DNA of 64,000 nt from Lingula anatina (taxonomy: Eukaryota > Brachiopoda > Lingulata > Lingulida > Lingulidae): positions 190,995 to 254,994 of the forward strand of contig NW_019775506.1 in NCBI RefSeq assembly GCF_001039355.2. The letters run 5' to 3'. The position numbers and the translations under genes were made by a program. Numbering within the stretch: the first letter of the stretch is position 1; each line of letters starts with the position of its first letter. The notes beneath the pieces were generated by a model, which was not told the DNA's origin, did not search any database, and saw only the letters and a program-made list of their open reading frames with translations. This document shows positions 52,874-64,000 of this stretch, piece by piece.

Positions 52874-53770
52874 ACCACCACCACACAGACACATTTAAAA
52901 AACAGTAGAAAAAAAGAAAACAACTTATATATAGACCTATAGACTGTTCTTCATTGTACACTACTGTACATGTAGCTACACCCCTTCTTGTCTTTGCATA
53001 CGAAAAGACGTAAAAAAACAGGACACACCAACATGTGCCTGATCACGCTCGGCTGCCACCTTGATTAGTTACCTGTAATATACCTGGACTGTATACCACA
53101 TTAAAAGATTTTACATATAGAACATCACAGTACTATATACAGTCTATTGTAATTTTTAAACACGATTAAAACATATTTACTGTTTTATCAAATAATTTAT
53201 TGTGATTTTATAAAAAAAATAATTAATCCATTATGATGGCTTTTTTCTTGCACTGTGTAGACCAGTGTTTTTACAGCATGTATACATCGTACTGTACATG
53301 CGTGTGGTTATAAGTTCATCGACCAATCAAGGTAACAGCTTAACGTGTGTACATGCTCAACGTGCTATGGCTTGGGGAATTCACCACCCTTGACTATTGC
53401 CCACAAAAAACAATTAAAAGTTCAGATGTAAAGGTTTGCCTCACCACATGCGAATGGCATGGTATGGACACAACCAAGGGTACGTAAAAAGTGATTTAGA
53501 GGCAGCTGTAGTATGGTGCTTGTCCTGACCAGTCCTCTCTATGCTGTATCGATGACATGTTTTGATAGAAGTCCACCGCTTATAACATATATATAAGTAT
53601 TTTCTTTTGTATCCTCTGAGTATCGACGAACAAAAATGAAGATCTAATACACAAAAGGTTGTTTGATTTATGTCTAAATAAAGAAAGCTTAATAGATGAA
53701 ATCATTTGAATATGATAATTTTTCAAAATTTTCTTTTGGGCCTAAGAGGCACTATATCTTCATTTTCAAG
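51271..53770. other. spacer between the CTHRC1-like gene and EMC7
   Basis: 3'UTR of the CTHRC1-like gene to about 51470, then AT-rich spacer with a long C run. No coding exon was recognised. Confidence 0.55.
52834..52873. repeat. poly(C) run of 40
   Basis: Forty uninterrupted C (G on the other strand), followed by CCACCACCACC. It could form G-quadruplex or i-motif structures. Length in the assembly may not be reliable. Confidence 0.9.
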
Positions 53771-56126
53771 ATGGAGGTTTTCGATAGGAGCAGCTGGTCT
53801 TCTTATCTGACTTCTTGGTTATATTTATTGGTCGTTACGCTCTTAATTTTGGTCCAATGTTGGGCTGAAGATGTGGTGAATAACCAGAAATTCAAAATTG
53901 ACGGAAAGGTCACCATCCCCTCAAACGTTGAGCGAGAATGGGTCTCCTCAACCCGTGTGACGGTAGACGGTGGACAGTACATCGGGTTTTTAAAGTAAGC
54001 TTTTCAGGCGTGTGTCGAGTCAGTTTGCTTTAAGTGAGTTTGTAGTTTTGATGTTCAGCTTTTAATTGCTGATTTACTGATTTCATTTTTGCACCACTAA
54101 GCAAAAAATGTTGACCAGTTTTCACTTTAGCTAATTTTGATAAGCTGCCTATGTACTCAAAACGCAAATAGTCCCTTAGTTAATCCATTATTTCACTGCA
54201 TTTCAAATAGTGAGAGTATCTGGTGATATGACTTATTTTAATAGGTCTGATGGGACTTTCTCTGTACACCTACCATCTGGTTCCTACGTGTTGGAAGTAT
54301 TGAACCCAAACCATGTATTTGAACCAGTTAGGGTGGATGTGACATCAAAAGGCAAAATACGTGGAAGGCGGGTAAATAATGTGCAAAGTTCTCAAGTGCA
54401 GCAAGTCCCATACCCCTTGAGGTTCAAAGCTAAGGGTAAAGCATCCTACTACATGCCCAGAGAACAATGGAGGGTAACAGATCTCCTGATGAATCCAATG
54501 GTAAGGAGATAGGAATGAATCGCCCTAACGGTGCCGTTTGTTCCCCATTCTAAATTTATTTCATTCCTTTGTTATGCTGGGTGGTTTATTTCGCAACGTA
54601 TCATTGCTTTTAAATTTTATAAATGTTTGTTCAAAGGAAATTGGCACTGAAACATGTTAGTTTGGGTAAGACCAAACTCTGAATTTGAATGAGAGGGATG
54701 AACACATGCAAAGAAAAATGATTCTCTATACTATTTTAATAATGTTTTTTTAAATGAAGTGTTAGGTTAGATGGATCCCACAGTCACTGTGGCTTTATTT
54801 TATCTGGCTTAACACCTTGTTTGACATGTTAAAATGGACTGAGCCTAAAATTACTTTGATGTATTAGTACTGTATTCTTACACATTTTCTTGGTACATGT
54901 TAGTTTATAATCAGCTAATGGAGAAGTTAATTCAGAAACCAGATTTAAAGGAATATATAATTGATTTTTATCCAGAAAAAAGGAATATAGTGGAAGCACT
55001 TTCTTATATGTGTCTAGTCCATATATCGTGTTTGTATTATAGCATGTTTTAGTAATCCTGCCTTACTTTTATCATGTCTATTTCAGGTGCTTATGATGGT
55101 ATTACCTTTGATATTCATAGTAATTCTTCCAAAGTTAGTAAATACAAATGATCCAGAGACACAGAAGGTAAGTGGTTAACGTGCGTTGCAAGTAACATTA
55201 TAGTCATTACTTTCGTAAGTGTCACTGCCATATCTATAGGCCCATTAAAAATTAATTTCAAAGGAAAATTAATGCTTTGATTTATAGGTCAGGCNNNNNN
55301 NNNNNNNNNNNNNNNNNNNNNNNNNNNNNNNNNNNNNNNNNNNNNNNNNNNNNNNNNNNNNNNNNNNNNNNNNNNNNNNNNNNNNNNNNNNNNNNNNNNN
55401 NNNNNNNNNNNNNNNNNNNNNNNNNNNNNNNNNNNNNNNNNNNNNNNNNNNNNNNNNNNNNNNNNNNNNNNNNNNNNNNNNNNNNNNNNNNNNNNNNNNN
55501 NNNNNNNNNNNNNNNNNNNNNNNNNNNNNNNNNNNNNNNNNNNNNNNNNNNNNNNNNNNNNNNNNNNNNNNNNNNNNNNNNNNNNNNNGGGGGGGTTCGG
55601 GGGGTTCGAAAGAACCGCCCCTTTTGCTGGGAAAAGGTCCACTCTGGGTAAAATGTGATCTAGGCACATGAAGTTTTTATGGGAAAAGGTCCACTTTTTC
55701 AAAAAAAGAACCTCCCTTTTGAAATTGCAGGCTACGGGCCTGTAGGTGCTGTTTGATACAAATATAAATTGTTTGAAAGGTGTATTAAAATTATCTAGAA
55801 ATAAGAATTAAAAACTTGAAATTTGTATTAATTGCTGTTGCAGGTTTGTGTTTGTATGTAAAAAGTCAATATTTTTTATATAAAATGGTGCAGTTTATAA
55901 TGTTTGCTTGATATCGTTTTAGTTTTCATTGTTGCTAATGTGTGAAGTAACTCCTCAAATGTAACTGAGATGTTTCTCTTCGCAGGAAATGGCCAACCAG
56001 ATGAACTTCTTAAAACCCAATAACCAGCTGCCTGATTTATCAGAAGCATTAGCAGGATTTTTTGGTGGAGGCAGTTCTTCAAAAAAGACTACCAAATCAA
56101 AATCAAAGAAACTGAAATCTCAGTGA
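53771..56126 (+). CDS. EMC7: EMC7, ER membrane protein complex subunit 7, four exons
   Basis: Exons 53771-53994, 54245-54500, 55087-55167 and 55986-56126 join in phases 2,0,0 to give 233 residues (human EMC7 has 242). The start at 53771 is preferred over an in-frame ATG at 53696 because it leads directly into a signal peptide (LYLLVVTLLILVQCWA). The lumenal beta-sandwich domain follows (KIDGKVTIPS, TRVTVDGGQYIGFLK, SDGTFSVHLPSGSYVLEV, VRVDVTSKGKIRGR). A transmembrane segment comes next (NPMVLMMVLPLIFIVILPKLV), then a cytosolic tail ending in a Ser/Lys-rich stretch (KKTTKSKSKKLKSQ). EMC7 is a peripheral-lumenal subunit of the EMC insertase, which inserts tail-anchored and multipass proteins into the ER membrane. 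AATAAA at 56391 is the likely poly(A) signal. Confidence 0.95.
55290..55742. mobile_element. CAGGCCCGTAGCC repeat, with assembly gap
   Basis: The left terminus CAGGC (55290-55294) runs into 294 N bases (55295-55588). Sequence resumes in a G run and continues through GGGAAAAGGTCCAC to a right terminus GGCTACGGGCCTG ending 55742. TAGGT flanks both sides (55285-55289, 55743-55747). The element lies in EMC7 intron 3. The gap most likely reflects failure to sequence through poly(G). Confidence 0.7.
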
Positions 56127-59100
56127 GATGCTCATACAAGGAACAACTGAATATGCCTGTAGCTGATGCCATTATGAAATGGTATTAGTAGGTGAAAATA
56201 CCAGTGGATATGAAAATACATTGACCTAAGTCACCTCACAGTAAAAATTACAAGGAAAAGATTCAATATTTATTTATTTAAATTATGGGTCTCCTCTCAC
56301 AGGTGTGTTGAAATACACCACACCTTGGCCTAAGCATGTAATGTTATAAAGAATGAACACTATTAAATATGAAAGTCAGTTAAATGGTTGAATAAATAAC
56401 TTTAATGTAAAGTGATGTTCTTATAATTTTGTTATAAATCTTTTTTACAAGTGTCATCATATTTATATTGCAAAGAAACATTGTTGCTCACAGTTGTTTC
56501 TTTTTTATGCTCCATTTGAAATATAAGTTTAAAATATTTAATGTGATGTAATATTGCAAAACCTTTTAGTCAGTTGAGGTAGGATCTTCCCTCACTGCCT
56601 TAGATATTTTTAATGTCCTTGACAGCTTATGTAGGTGATGTAAAAATCATGATTCGTGATATTTTAATATCACCCTTATGAAAAGAAATACAAAATAAGA
56701 AGCAGTGAAACATGGCAGTTCTATATAGAACTATGAGAAACTGAATATCACTTTTAAAAATATGTTCAAGCATATATCCTGTAATAGTTTGACCTGATAA
56801 TGTAGCTTCATTGTCAAGTATTATTTATAATTGTGAATCTTGTATTTTTTTTTCATTTAAGTCAATTCGTACTAAATCTGAAGTGGTATTTTTTACACTG
56901 GATTTTCTCTGACATGGAAACGTTTGACTGCCTCCCTAATGATGTGCTCTGGATGTTGTTTTTTAAATTATTATTATTATTTAGACCAGCATGCCCTTTA
57001 TTATATAACAAAATTAACTAGGCTGATACAAATGGGAACACTGATAAGCCTCTGTAAACGTGATTTTGTTTTAAAATCTCTTCTTCAGTGTATGATTTCA
57101 GAAGATACGGGCCTGTCATAATTTGTTTTTGCCCTAACACAAGATAATACCCTGGTATTTCTATGAAATTTTTTGATACCAAATAAAAGAATAAAATCAT
57201 GTTTCATTTTATATTTACAGTGGTGGCGTTGACTTCACGGTAAATATTAAAGGGATAATAACTGTTCGTTTTGGGAAAAAATGAATTTTCAATGTGATCA
57301 TTAAAGAACTGGCTAAATGCCACACGGGGCATTGTTTATAAATTTAAGGTAAGAGCGTAGATTGTCCTAGGAACAACGTAGGCTGATCGTGGTTGGAGAA
57401 ATGAAGTACCTACATGTAGATCACTGCTTCATTACTTAAGACCATCTCGGTAGAAACTTTGCTGCATATCGCGTATGAAATGTAATTGTGTTATGTTTTC
57501 CTTGCATTCCTTTATATTCCAATAATCTAAGATACAAAAATGTAGAATAACACATATTTGAAATCAATACTAATTCATATTTGATTTAAATTTACCGCGC
57601 ACGTGATTATGTATGCAAATAACATGCGTGAAGATTTTACATTTAACACAGGTTTACGTGATACAGATATTATCGTGGATTCTAGGTCAATCAAATCGCT
57701 GGACTGAAATATTCTGGACGTAAATGAGCATTTAAAGACATTTTACTGTGCACGTCTGTCTTATGCGATCTAAAGCGATTTAATTAGTTACTATCCAGTT
57801 TTGCCCTCTACCTAACTATTATTGTAACTGTAATATTTGGCACGAAGGTGTATCTTAGAATAAATCCCCCAATAGTTATTACAAATATTTATTTGGATTA
57901 TGCTTTTATTTGTTTCATTTTCTCTTGACCGCCTGTATTATTCATAACATAGGCCACTCCAGCATTCTATATATATACAGCTATTTTTAGATCTGACATG
58001 ACGTACTCTAGCTCACGCATTGAAAAATTGGTAATGCGGCAACAACACTCACAGCGAGTACTGTGGCAACCTGCGTTGCTAACAATACGCCTTTTATGAG
58101 AAAAAAGGAGAGTCAGTTGAAAAGGTTATAAAGAATAGCTTGAAAAGAATTGTTACCTCAAGATCTGTGGTATGTTACTGGTAGATCTGCGATCAGGACT
58201 ACCAGGCGGGTGCTGTTGGCTTGCCAAGTTAGATCACTGTAGGAATGCGAGTGCACACGTTCAGGGAACACTGTAAGTACTGCCGAATACAATGTAGGTA
58301 AGTGCAACTGCATAAAACTACCTAAAATCTGATTGAGATCTGTGCTTTTAACACTTCAGCAAGTATTTTCAATGTTAGATTCAGTACCAGTATATTAATT
58401 TTCGGTTAAAACGTAAAGAAGGTCCCCAGGTCAAGTTCGTCATTTTGCTTGACGATACGGCAGACTTGAACCATAAACCGACACTATAAAATTATTTTAT
58501 CTGCTTGCTGCTTGGTCTTACGCGCGGTATCAGTTACTAGTGTTTATTTGCCGTCCGTCGACATGTTGTAGATGTAGCAAGACGTAATGAATTTTAAAAT
58601 TGTATATGGAAAAGCCAAGTAACCCACTGGTGGCCCAAGGTGTGCGTGCAGTTAACCCACCCCACCCCTTCCAACACAGAGGGCAATGAGTAGCCACCTC
58701 TGTACTAATTTTTATATGTATACTGAAGACAAATATAAGAGTGATAATAATTCGCTGTCCTCAGAAATTCAGGTGCCTTTTCCTTTATTTTCGATCCCTA
58801 AAACTGTTTTCAATGCACAAACACCGAGCGAGACGAGTGAAAATAATTGGCTATTGTAAAACTCTTCTCCACTTCTACGAAGTCGCCATGAATTTGCAGT
58901 GAATTTATATTAAGGACATGTCATTCAATACTTAAACAGAACATAAGACATATGAGTATGCCTTCACGTGCTATCGCAATCTAGAATTCAGGTTAGACGA
59001 TCCTAGGTACACGCCCACGGAGAGCACTATAATGACCAGGTTCACATTCCTTTCTATACAGAATTTATAACATAAAAACATGACCGATGGTAGCTGGGTT

Positions 59101-61209
59101 TGCTCACAGTTTTAACAGTGTACAATGTAGTTCTACGTTTACGTACTAGTAGTAAATGAGCACGAATATTGAATTTAACATCTGAATGCAGCACCTTTTT
59201 CGAGTGTTTTTTCTTCGCTTAACACCCTGTATTGTCTTTGCACTTGCTAATCTAGCATTTGGTTAAGGGGAGGATGGGGGTACATGTACATTTAGGCAAA
59301 AATGACAAATGATGCGAAGAAAACAAAGCAGCTAAGGACAATTTTCCAATACTACATTTGTTTGTAATGCTCTAGTATGGAAAATGGAAAAAAAGATGGG
59401 TTTGTCTAGTTTTGCTCGTTATTCAGTTGTTTCGCCCCCCCCCTCCCACACGACCTACTGTTTAACAATACTACTGTATGCCAGATTATGTATTTTTGTG
59501 AAGTAATTTACTCGATTTCGACAACTTTTGAGAATGGAAGTTAAGCTGTAGAAATTCATTTTTATTGAGCCATATTGTCGCTTTATTGGCCCCTCCGCCC
59601 CCTCCCCCCCCCCCCCACCCACACACACACAAAGTAACTGTTTGAACCAGTCCATGATAATGTATGAGTCGATCACCAAACTTTCGCGTGGCGTTACCCA
59701 CTGATTTCATGTCATGATAGACATGAATAATTCATTGATTTAATCAGAGCACCAATCTTATGAAGTATTGATATTAACATGACGGCATGTGTATTAGAAC
59801 TCAATACAGAACAACTCCTTGTACTTCCCGCTGGACCGATGTCTGTAGTTTATTCTTACCCATATGCCCAAAACTAGCTTCCGATGTGTTTTTTAAATAA
59901 ATGACAAGTAAGAATAGATGATGAACTTTGTCAAATCCGAGTAATTACGCAGAGTATATGTATGCAGGGGAAACTGCCCTTCTATTTGCAAACCTATAGG
60001 AATGTGGTTCATCTGCAAAGACCCGAAAAACGTCACTTTAAAGGCACTTGTACTTTAAACTAGGGTGTAATCATTAGGCTAGACAAGGTAACAGGGGCGG
60101 ATCAGGAGATATTTTCTGACAGTCTTCTAAATTATCTTTGTTGATCCATCCTCCATTTTTGACCGTCTTCCGACGGAAAAAATTAGATACCCGTCAACCT
60201 GAAAATCTGACCTTCTTCCAGAAGACCCTGAAGACAGCCTCAATCCGCCCCTGAGGTTAGATACGAACTATTTTCGGAGTTAAAGTATCGCTCCTGAGCA
60301 CAAAATCAACATTGCAAGTATTGAAACAAGAACAAAACAATGAATTATGAATTGTATTCTGAAAAATTGTCAAAACTGTGAGACAAAGTTCTTGCTGCGT
60401 TTGTGCACTTCAACTACAGGTTTCGAGACATCCCCATAAAACTTTTATGAAAATTCCCTTCCAAACGGAATACATTACTTCGGCGCCAAGTAAAGACATG
60501 TTCTAGTTGCAGAACATTACCGGAGGCTACGGTTGACACCTGTCACGTGGCGGGGGTCACGCAAGAGGTCAGGACTCAGTTGTTATCCGGATATAGTATA
60601 GCAGGCCCGTAGCCGGGGGGGGGGGGGGGGGGGGGTATCGAAAGAACCCCCTTTTTGCTGGGAAAAGGTCCCCCTGGATAAAATTTTATCTAGGTACACG
60701 AATGTTTCATGGTAAAAGACCCAGTTTTTCAGAAAAAGACCCCCCCCTTTTGAAATTGCTGGCTGCGGCCCTGTGTATAGTCTCTGCACAGTCTAAATAG
60801 CCGGGAGCTTCACTTGGTGTATATATTTTTTAATAGTTGGTTGCTATAAAGCTGTGATCTCGTTTCTTGAGTTCACACTTGATGCTAGACTGTAATGCGA
60901 ATTGATGAAATTAATAGTGTATTATTATATCCAAACTAAGAATTTTAGACTGAAACACATCTTACTTTCTGTACAGACACTTAAATTTCATGAAATAGAA
61001 TGCCTCAGCGTCAAGTGTTTACGTAAACATATTTAAACAAATAGCTATTTGTTATGATTAATACCGTAGCATTGGATGTGTTAACAGACAAACGAACGAA
61101 CTGGTATGTCCCTTTGTACTGGAGGAATTAAATTTATATTGTCTGTTAATAGCTTTAAAAACCCCAGTTATTTGATTTGATATTTAATGATCTTCCTCAT
61201 ATATTACAG
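56127..61209. other. EMC7 3'UTR, spacer and possible upstream exon of the next gene
   Basis: EMC7 3'UTR to about 56400, then spacer without recognised coding sequence. A TATATATA stretch near 57970 and a consensus donor CACTGTAAGT near 58270 could bound a non-coding first exon of the gene at 61234, whose coding exon has an acceptor just before it. This is a guess. C/G-rich runs occur at 59436-59450 and 59592-59640. Confidence 0.35.
60602..60773. mobile_element. CAGGCCCGTAGCC repeat, complete short copy
   Basis: A 172-bp copy with both termini: CAGGCCCGTAGCC plus a G run at the left, and GGCTGCGGCCCTG at the right. GTATAG occurs on both sides (60596-60601, 60775-60780), one base out of register. 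Internal words (GCTGGGAAAAGGTCC, TTTTTCAGAAAAAGACC) match the copy at 55290. Confidence 0.7.
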
Positions 61210-61233
61210 AGAGATTGCATCCAGGTATTACTA

Positions 61234-62649
61234 ATGGGCTGTGGAAGTAGCAACGGATTAGTACAGGTAGCGCCCATCCAACACAGAATGGATCAAGGCG
61301 AAACGACTTATTACGCGGCTGCTAATATAAACCGAAACAGTTCACCGTTCGACCACTCACGTCAACAGAATCAGAATCAACAATATCATCAACATCATCA
61401 TCATAATCAAAATGAATACGAGCATTATCAGACGCAGCAAATGCACCAACATTTTCCACCGTCGTACCAAAAAGTTCAACAACAGCATCAAGAGCAGGCG
61501 CCATTAACCTACCAGCCGTACCAACAACAAATACAGCAACAGCAGCAAAATCATCGAAAACAAGTCCTACAACAGCAGCAAGTGCAACATCAACAACATG
61601 GAAATCAAGACCAACAACAGCGGCAAATGCGACATCCTCAAATGTTAACACAACACGCAACCATGACAAACGAAAACGAAAGCTTAAACGCTGACATATA
61701 CTGTACCGCAAAAGACGTTCTGGAACGGAACACGGAAACAGGTGCCGTTGTTTGGGGTATTTATAAAAATAAAATATATAATATCTCTGGATTGATGCAG
61801 TATTTTCGCCCTCAGATGCAAGATGTTGTGAACAAAATGGCGCCCGGCAGCCGGAGGCACATCTACGCTGTCAATGCCCAGAATTACACCGGGCAGTTTG
61901 GTAATTTTATGACGCACCTTTTACAGTATGGTATCCCAAAAGAATCCATTCAAGAAGTCTTACATAATTTCTGCGATGGCTATTTAAAAGCACCAACTGC
62001 TGCTGAGTTCGAAACGGAATACAAAAAGGAAATATGTGATATGATCAATAGGCTGAACGAAGAAGATGAAGACTCGCAGACAGAGAAAGATTTGCTTCTT
62101 GTTTGTAAACGTACGCTGCAACTTCTTGGTAATGGAGAGTGTATAGCCATCACAGGGATTGATCCGAATGGCAAAGCTTTCCCCCTGCCTGACGACTTCG
62201 GGTACTTCAGTCCAGAATGCTTACGAGAATGGTGTTGGAATGATTCGTACGAACCCTTTGAAACCTCGGAGGAGCCGTGGTATGCTTATGAAAAAACTGA
62301 GGATCCTCTTCCCGAGCTTTTAGGCTCAACGGAAGTGTATTGTAACTGGTTAAATGACTGGGAACCTTTTGATTTTGAAATAGAAGGAGAAGCAGCATGG
62401 GAGATTCTTCCCACGAACGTTATTCAAAATGATGAACTCACACCGGAGCAAATTGAAATTATCAAATTTCGTGAGCAGCGATCAGATTTGACGGATCCAG
62501 TTCGTATGGCTAACCGCCGAAAGAGGCTCGCAAAGTATTTTATGGAGAAATATAATTGGGATGAATCTCACTTAAAGCCGTATGAAGAGTGGGCAGAACG
62601 ACTTGAAGAGAACGAAAATATGTTAGCTGAATTATCTCAGCTGTCATGA
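61234..62649 (+). CDS. unrecognised 471-residue MGCGSS protein, Gln/His-rich
   Basis: I start the protein at 61234 rather than the in-frame ATG at 61177. A splice acceptor (ATATTACAG, ending 61209) lies between them, and 61234 gives MGCGSSN, a classic N-myristoylation plus Cys3-palmitoylation signal implying membrane tethering. Residues about 43-141 are dominated by Gln, His and Asn (prion-like, largely CAA/CAG with CAT/CAC codons). From about 152 a folded region begins (DIYCTAKDVLERN, VVWGIYKNKIYNISG). An acidic Trp-rich part contains two related segments: WNDSYEPFETSEEPW (335-349) and WLNDWEPFD..AAW (372-389). It ends with a charged helical stretch (about 402-471). No enzyme motif or transmembrane segment is seen. 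All 1.4 kb is one exon. I do not recognise a family; it may be lineage-specific. Confidence 0.8.
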   Translation: MGCGSSNGLVQVAPIQHRMDQGETTYYAAANINRNSSPFDHSRQQNQNQQYHQHHHHNQNEYEHYQTQQMHQHFPPSYQKVQQQHQEQAPLTYQPYQQQIQQQQQNHRKQVLQQQQVQHQQHGNQDQQQRQMRHPQMLTQHATMTNENESLNADIYCTAKDVLERNTETGAVVWGIYKNKIYNISGLMQYFRPQMQDVVNKMAPGSRRHIYAVNAQNYTGQFGNFMTHLLQYGIPKESIQEVLHNFCDGYLKAPTAAEFETEYKKEICDMINRLNEEDEDSQTEKDLLLVCKRTLQLLGNGECIAITGIDPNGKAFPLPDDFGYFSPECLREWCWNDSYEPFETSEEPWYAYEKTEDPLPELLGSTEVYCNWLNDWEPFDFEIEGEAAWEILPTNVIQNDELTPEQIEIIKFREQRSDLTDPVRMANRRKRLAKYFMEKYNWDESHLKPYEEWAERLEENENMLAELSQLS

Positions 62650-62657
62650 CGATAACC

Positions 62658-62716
<59 letters not shown>

Positions 62717-64000
62717 CTTTCTTTCTTTCTTTTATATCGATATTTTATACTTGTCTGGTGGCCATTTTTCTTGTATACTTTTAAACGCAATAGACGGAAA
62801 AGTTGCCTGTAAAACCCTCAAAGCGAATATTCCGCTCTAGAGGGGCTTCGCCGAAGCATTCCCAACAGGTAAATCTCTTATTGCAAACGGCCCGCTTCGG
62901 AGGAAGCTCCATTGAGAACCCCTCCCCTGAAGGACCCCACGGCCGTAAAACAGGAGGAACCTACACCATTGTTACTTATTCACCATTTTTTAAGTACAAA
63001 GTGAATCCAACTTGGGCACACGGTGTCATCCATTGTACCGAGTACCCATTATGTATTTTCACATGTACTGTATATAAGTAAATACAAAAATAAATGACCT
63101 GTAAGATGATCATTGGCAACACGGTTGCCAAAGCAACGGGAGAGTGCTACATTCTCTATAAGGAAGATGCAAATCTTGACCCACAAATTCTTTGCTTACT
63201 GTCAGTCACATCTAACACAATCTCTCGCTTGGTAATAAATAAACATTGATTCGGTTAACCTCGCTTGATCCTGTACCTCCACTAGCACTTTGATTTTGAG
63301 ACTGAGAGTACTGGCAATGATTTACGTGTACCTCTGGCGAGTATACGCTTTATACGCTTTATTATCGTGTATACTGATAATAAAAAGTATATACCAATAG
63401 TTCTTGCAACACAGGTTCCTTTGGATGATACTTGAAGGTTCACGTACCTCCATAGTTTCATGATCCACATTTGTATATAGTAGAGATGAAGTAAAAATAA
63501 CTACAGTATTAAATGTACAATGTTTAATCTCATTTTGATACGTAAAAAGATAAAGAATAAAACCTTATCTGATCAGACCATTTCAATGAAGTTTCATTGC
63601 AGAAAGCTTCAGAAATTTTGCAACTGCTAAGTATAATTTTTATTGTGAACTATTTTATCGAAATGAGTTTTTTTCACAGGCTTGATCGAAATATTGAAAA
63701 GTTGTCTTTACCAGATCTTGTTTTTCAAATTTTTTATAAAATTGTTTCATTGTCAAGATGACCGTAGAAAATCATTATTTTGCTTATTATTATGCAGAAC
63801 GCTTTGCATTTAAGAAAGTGAACTCTGGAAATAAACCTTCTCTAGACATCCTACCCAAGACACTCCGCATTCGTATATATATACTGCCATCAGGAAGTAG
63901 ATCAATAGTGTTGATCCTTGCTTGAAGTTGTGCAGAATCTGTCACTGTACGCTTCAACAGATCGAGTGAACTGCTGGAAAGTTCTCATAGAGGTAAAATG
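62650..64000. other. 3' flank and spacer
   Basis: An AT microsatellite follows the stop of the MGCGSS gene almost at once. AATAAA occurs at 63089 and 63236. The G/C-rich stretch at 62820-62950 (GGGGCTTCGCC, CCGCTTCGGAGG) is unlike its surroundings and may be a repeat fragment. No further gene was recognised. Confidence 0.45.
62662..62714. repeat. (AT)n microsatellite
   Basis: About 26 AT units starting 13 bp after the stop codon, so probably transcribed in the 3'UTR. Confidence 0.9.

Noticed and set aside
52673-52961. Poly-Gly frames on the minus strand
   Set aside because: They come from the 40-base C run, not from a gene.
53696-53770. Upstream in-frame ATG for EMC7
   Set aside because: It would place 25 non-hydrophobic residues before the signal peptide; the ATG at 53771 gives a normal ER signal.
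55269-55702. Open frames across the N run
   Set aside because: They exist only because unknown bases contain no stop codons.
61322-61711. 129-codon minus-strand frame rich in Val, Ala and Asp
   Set aside because: It is the reverse of the CAA/CAG/CAT-rich tract of the MGCGSS gene and arises from that repeat.

Overview
The window looks like nuclear DNA of an AT-rich invertebrate metazoan. Its genes are split by GT-AG introns, polyadenylation hexamers follow the stop codons, and introns and spacers are full of microsatellites, fold-back MITEs and other non-autonomous elements. The gene set (a giant RNF213-like AAA+ protein, a CTHRC1-like secreted protein with a short collagen stretch, EMC7) fits a marine invertebrate, perhaps a non-vertebrate deuterostome such as a hemichordate or cephalochordate. 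The species cannot be fixed from sequence alone. All five gene models are on the plus strand, and they look like independent neighbours rather than one pathway.

Layout. 1-4.5 kb is repeat-bearing spacer: a 68-bp tandem repeat, a 61-bp tandem repeat and a nearly fully palindromic MITE. 4.5-33.2 kb holds an RNF213-like gene. An exon of about 1.8 kb (ending 6324) is followed by a 14.1-kb transposon-rich intron, then a 12.3-kb uninterrupted coding exon (20457-32781) and a short exon for a basic tail (33072-33155). 33.2-41.7 kb is 3'UTR or spacer with many simple repeats. 41.8-44.1 kb is a seven-exon gene for an unrecognised 350-residue coiled-coil protein. 46.0-51.3 kb is a five-exon CTHRC1-like gene whose third intron carries a tandemly doubled unit of about 1.4 kb with tRNA-like sequences on the minus strand. 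53.8-56.1 kb is EMC7 in four exons, with an assembly gap (55295-55588) in its third intron. 61.2-62.6 kb is one large coding exon for an unrecognised Gln/His-rich protein that starts MGCGSS.

The most interesting object is the RNF213-like gene. Its AAA+ motor motifs are intact, but I find no RING finger, and the RZ finger lacks the residues matching the human His and Cys needed for ligase chemistry. A perfect 58-residue tandem duplication lies in the acidic linker near where the RING would be expected. This suggests a motor-only or pseudo-ligase paralogue. The preceding intron also holds decayed pieces resembling the gene's own upstream exon and intron, which points to past duplication at the locus. 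The second point of interest is the 471-residue MGCGSS protein: dual-acylation N-terminus, prion-like Gln/His tract and a repeated Trp-Asn-Asp/Glu-Pro-Phe motif.
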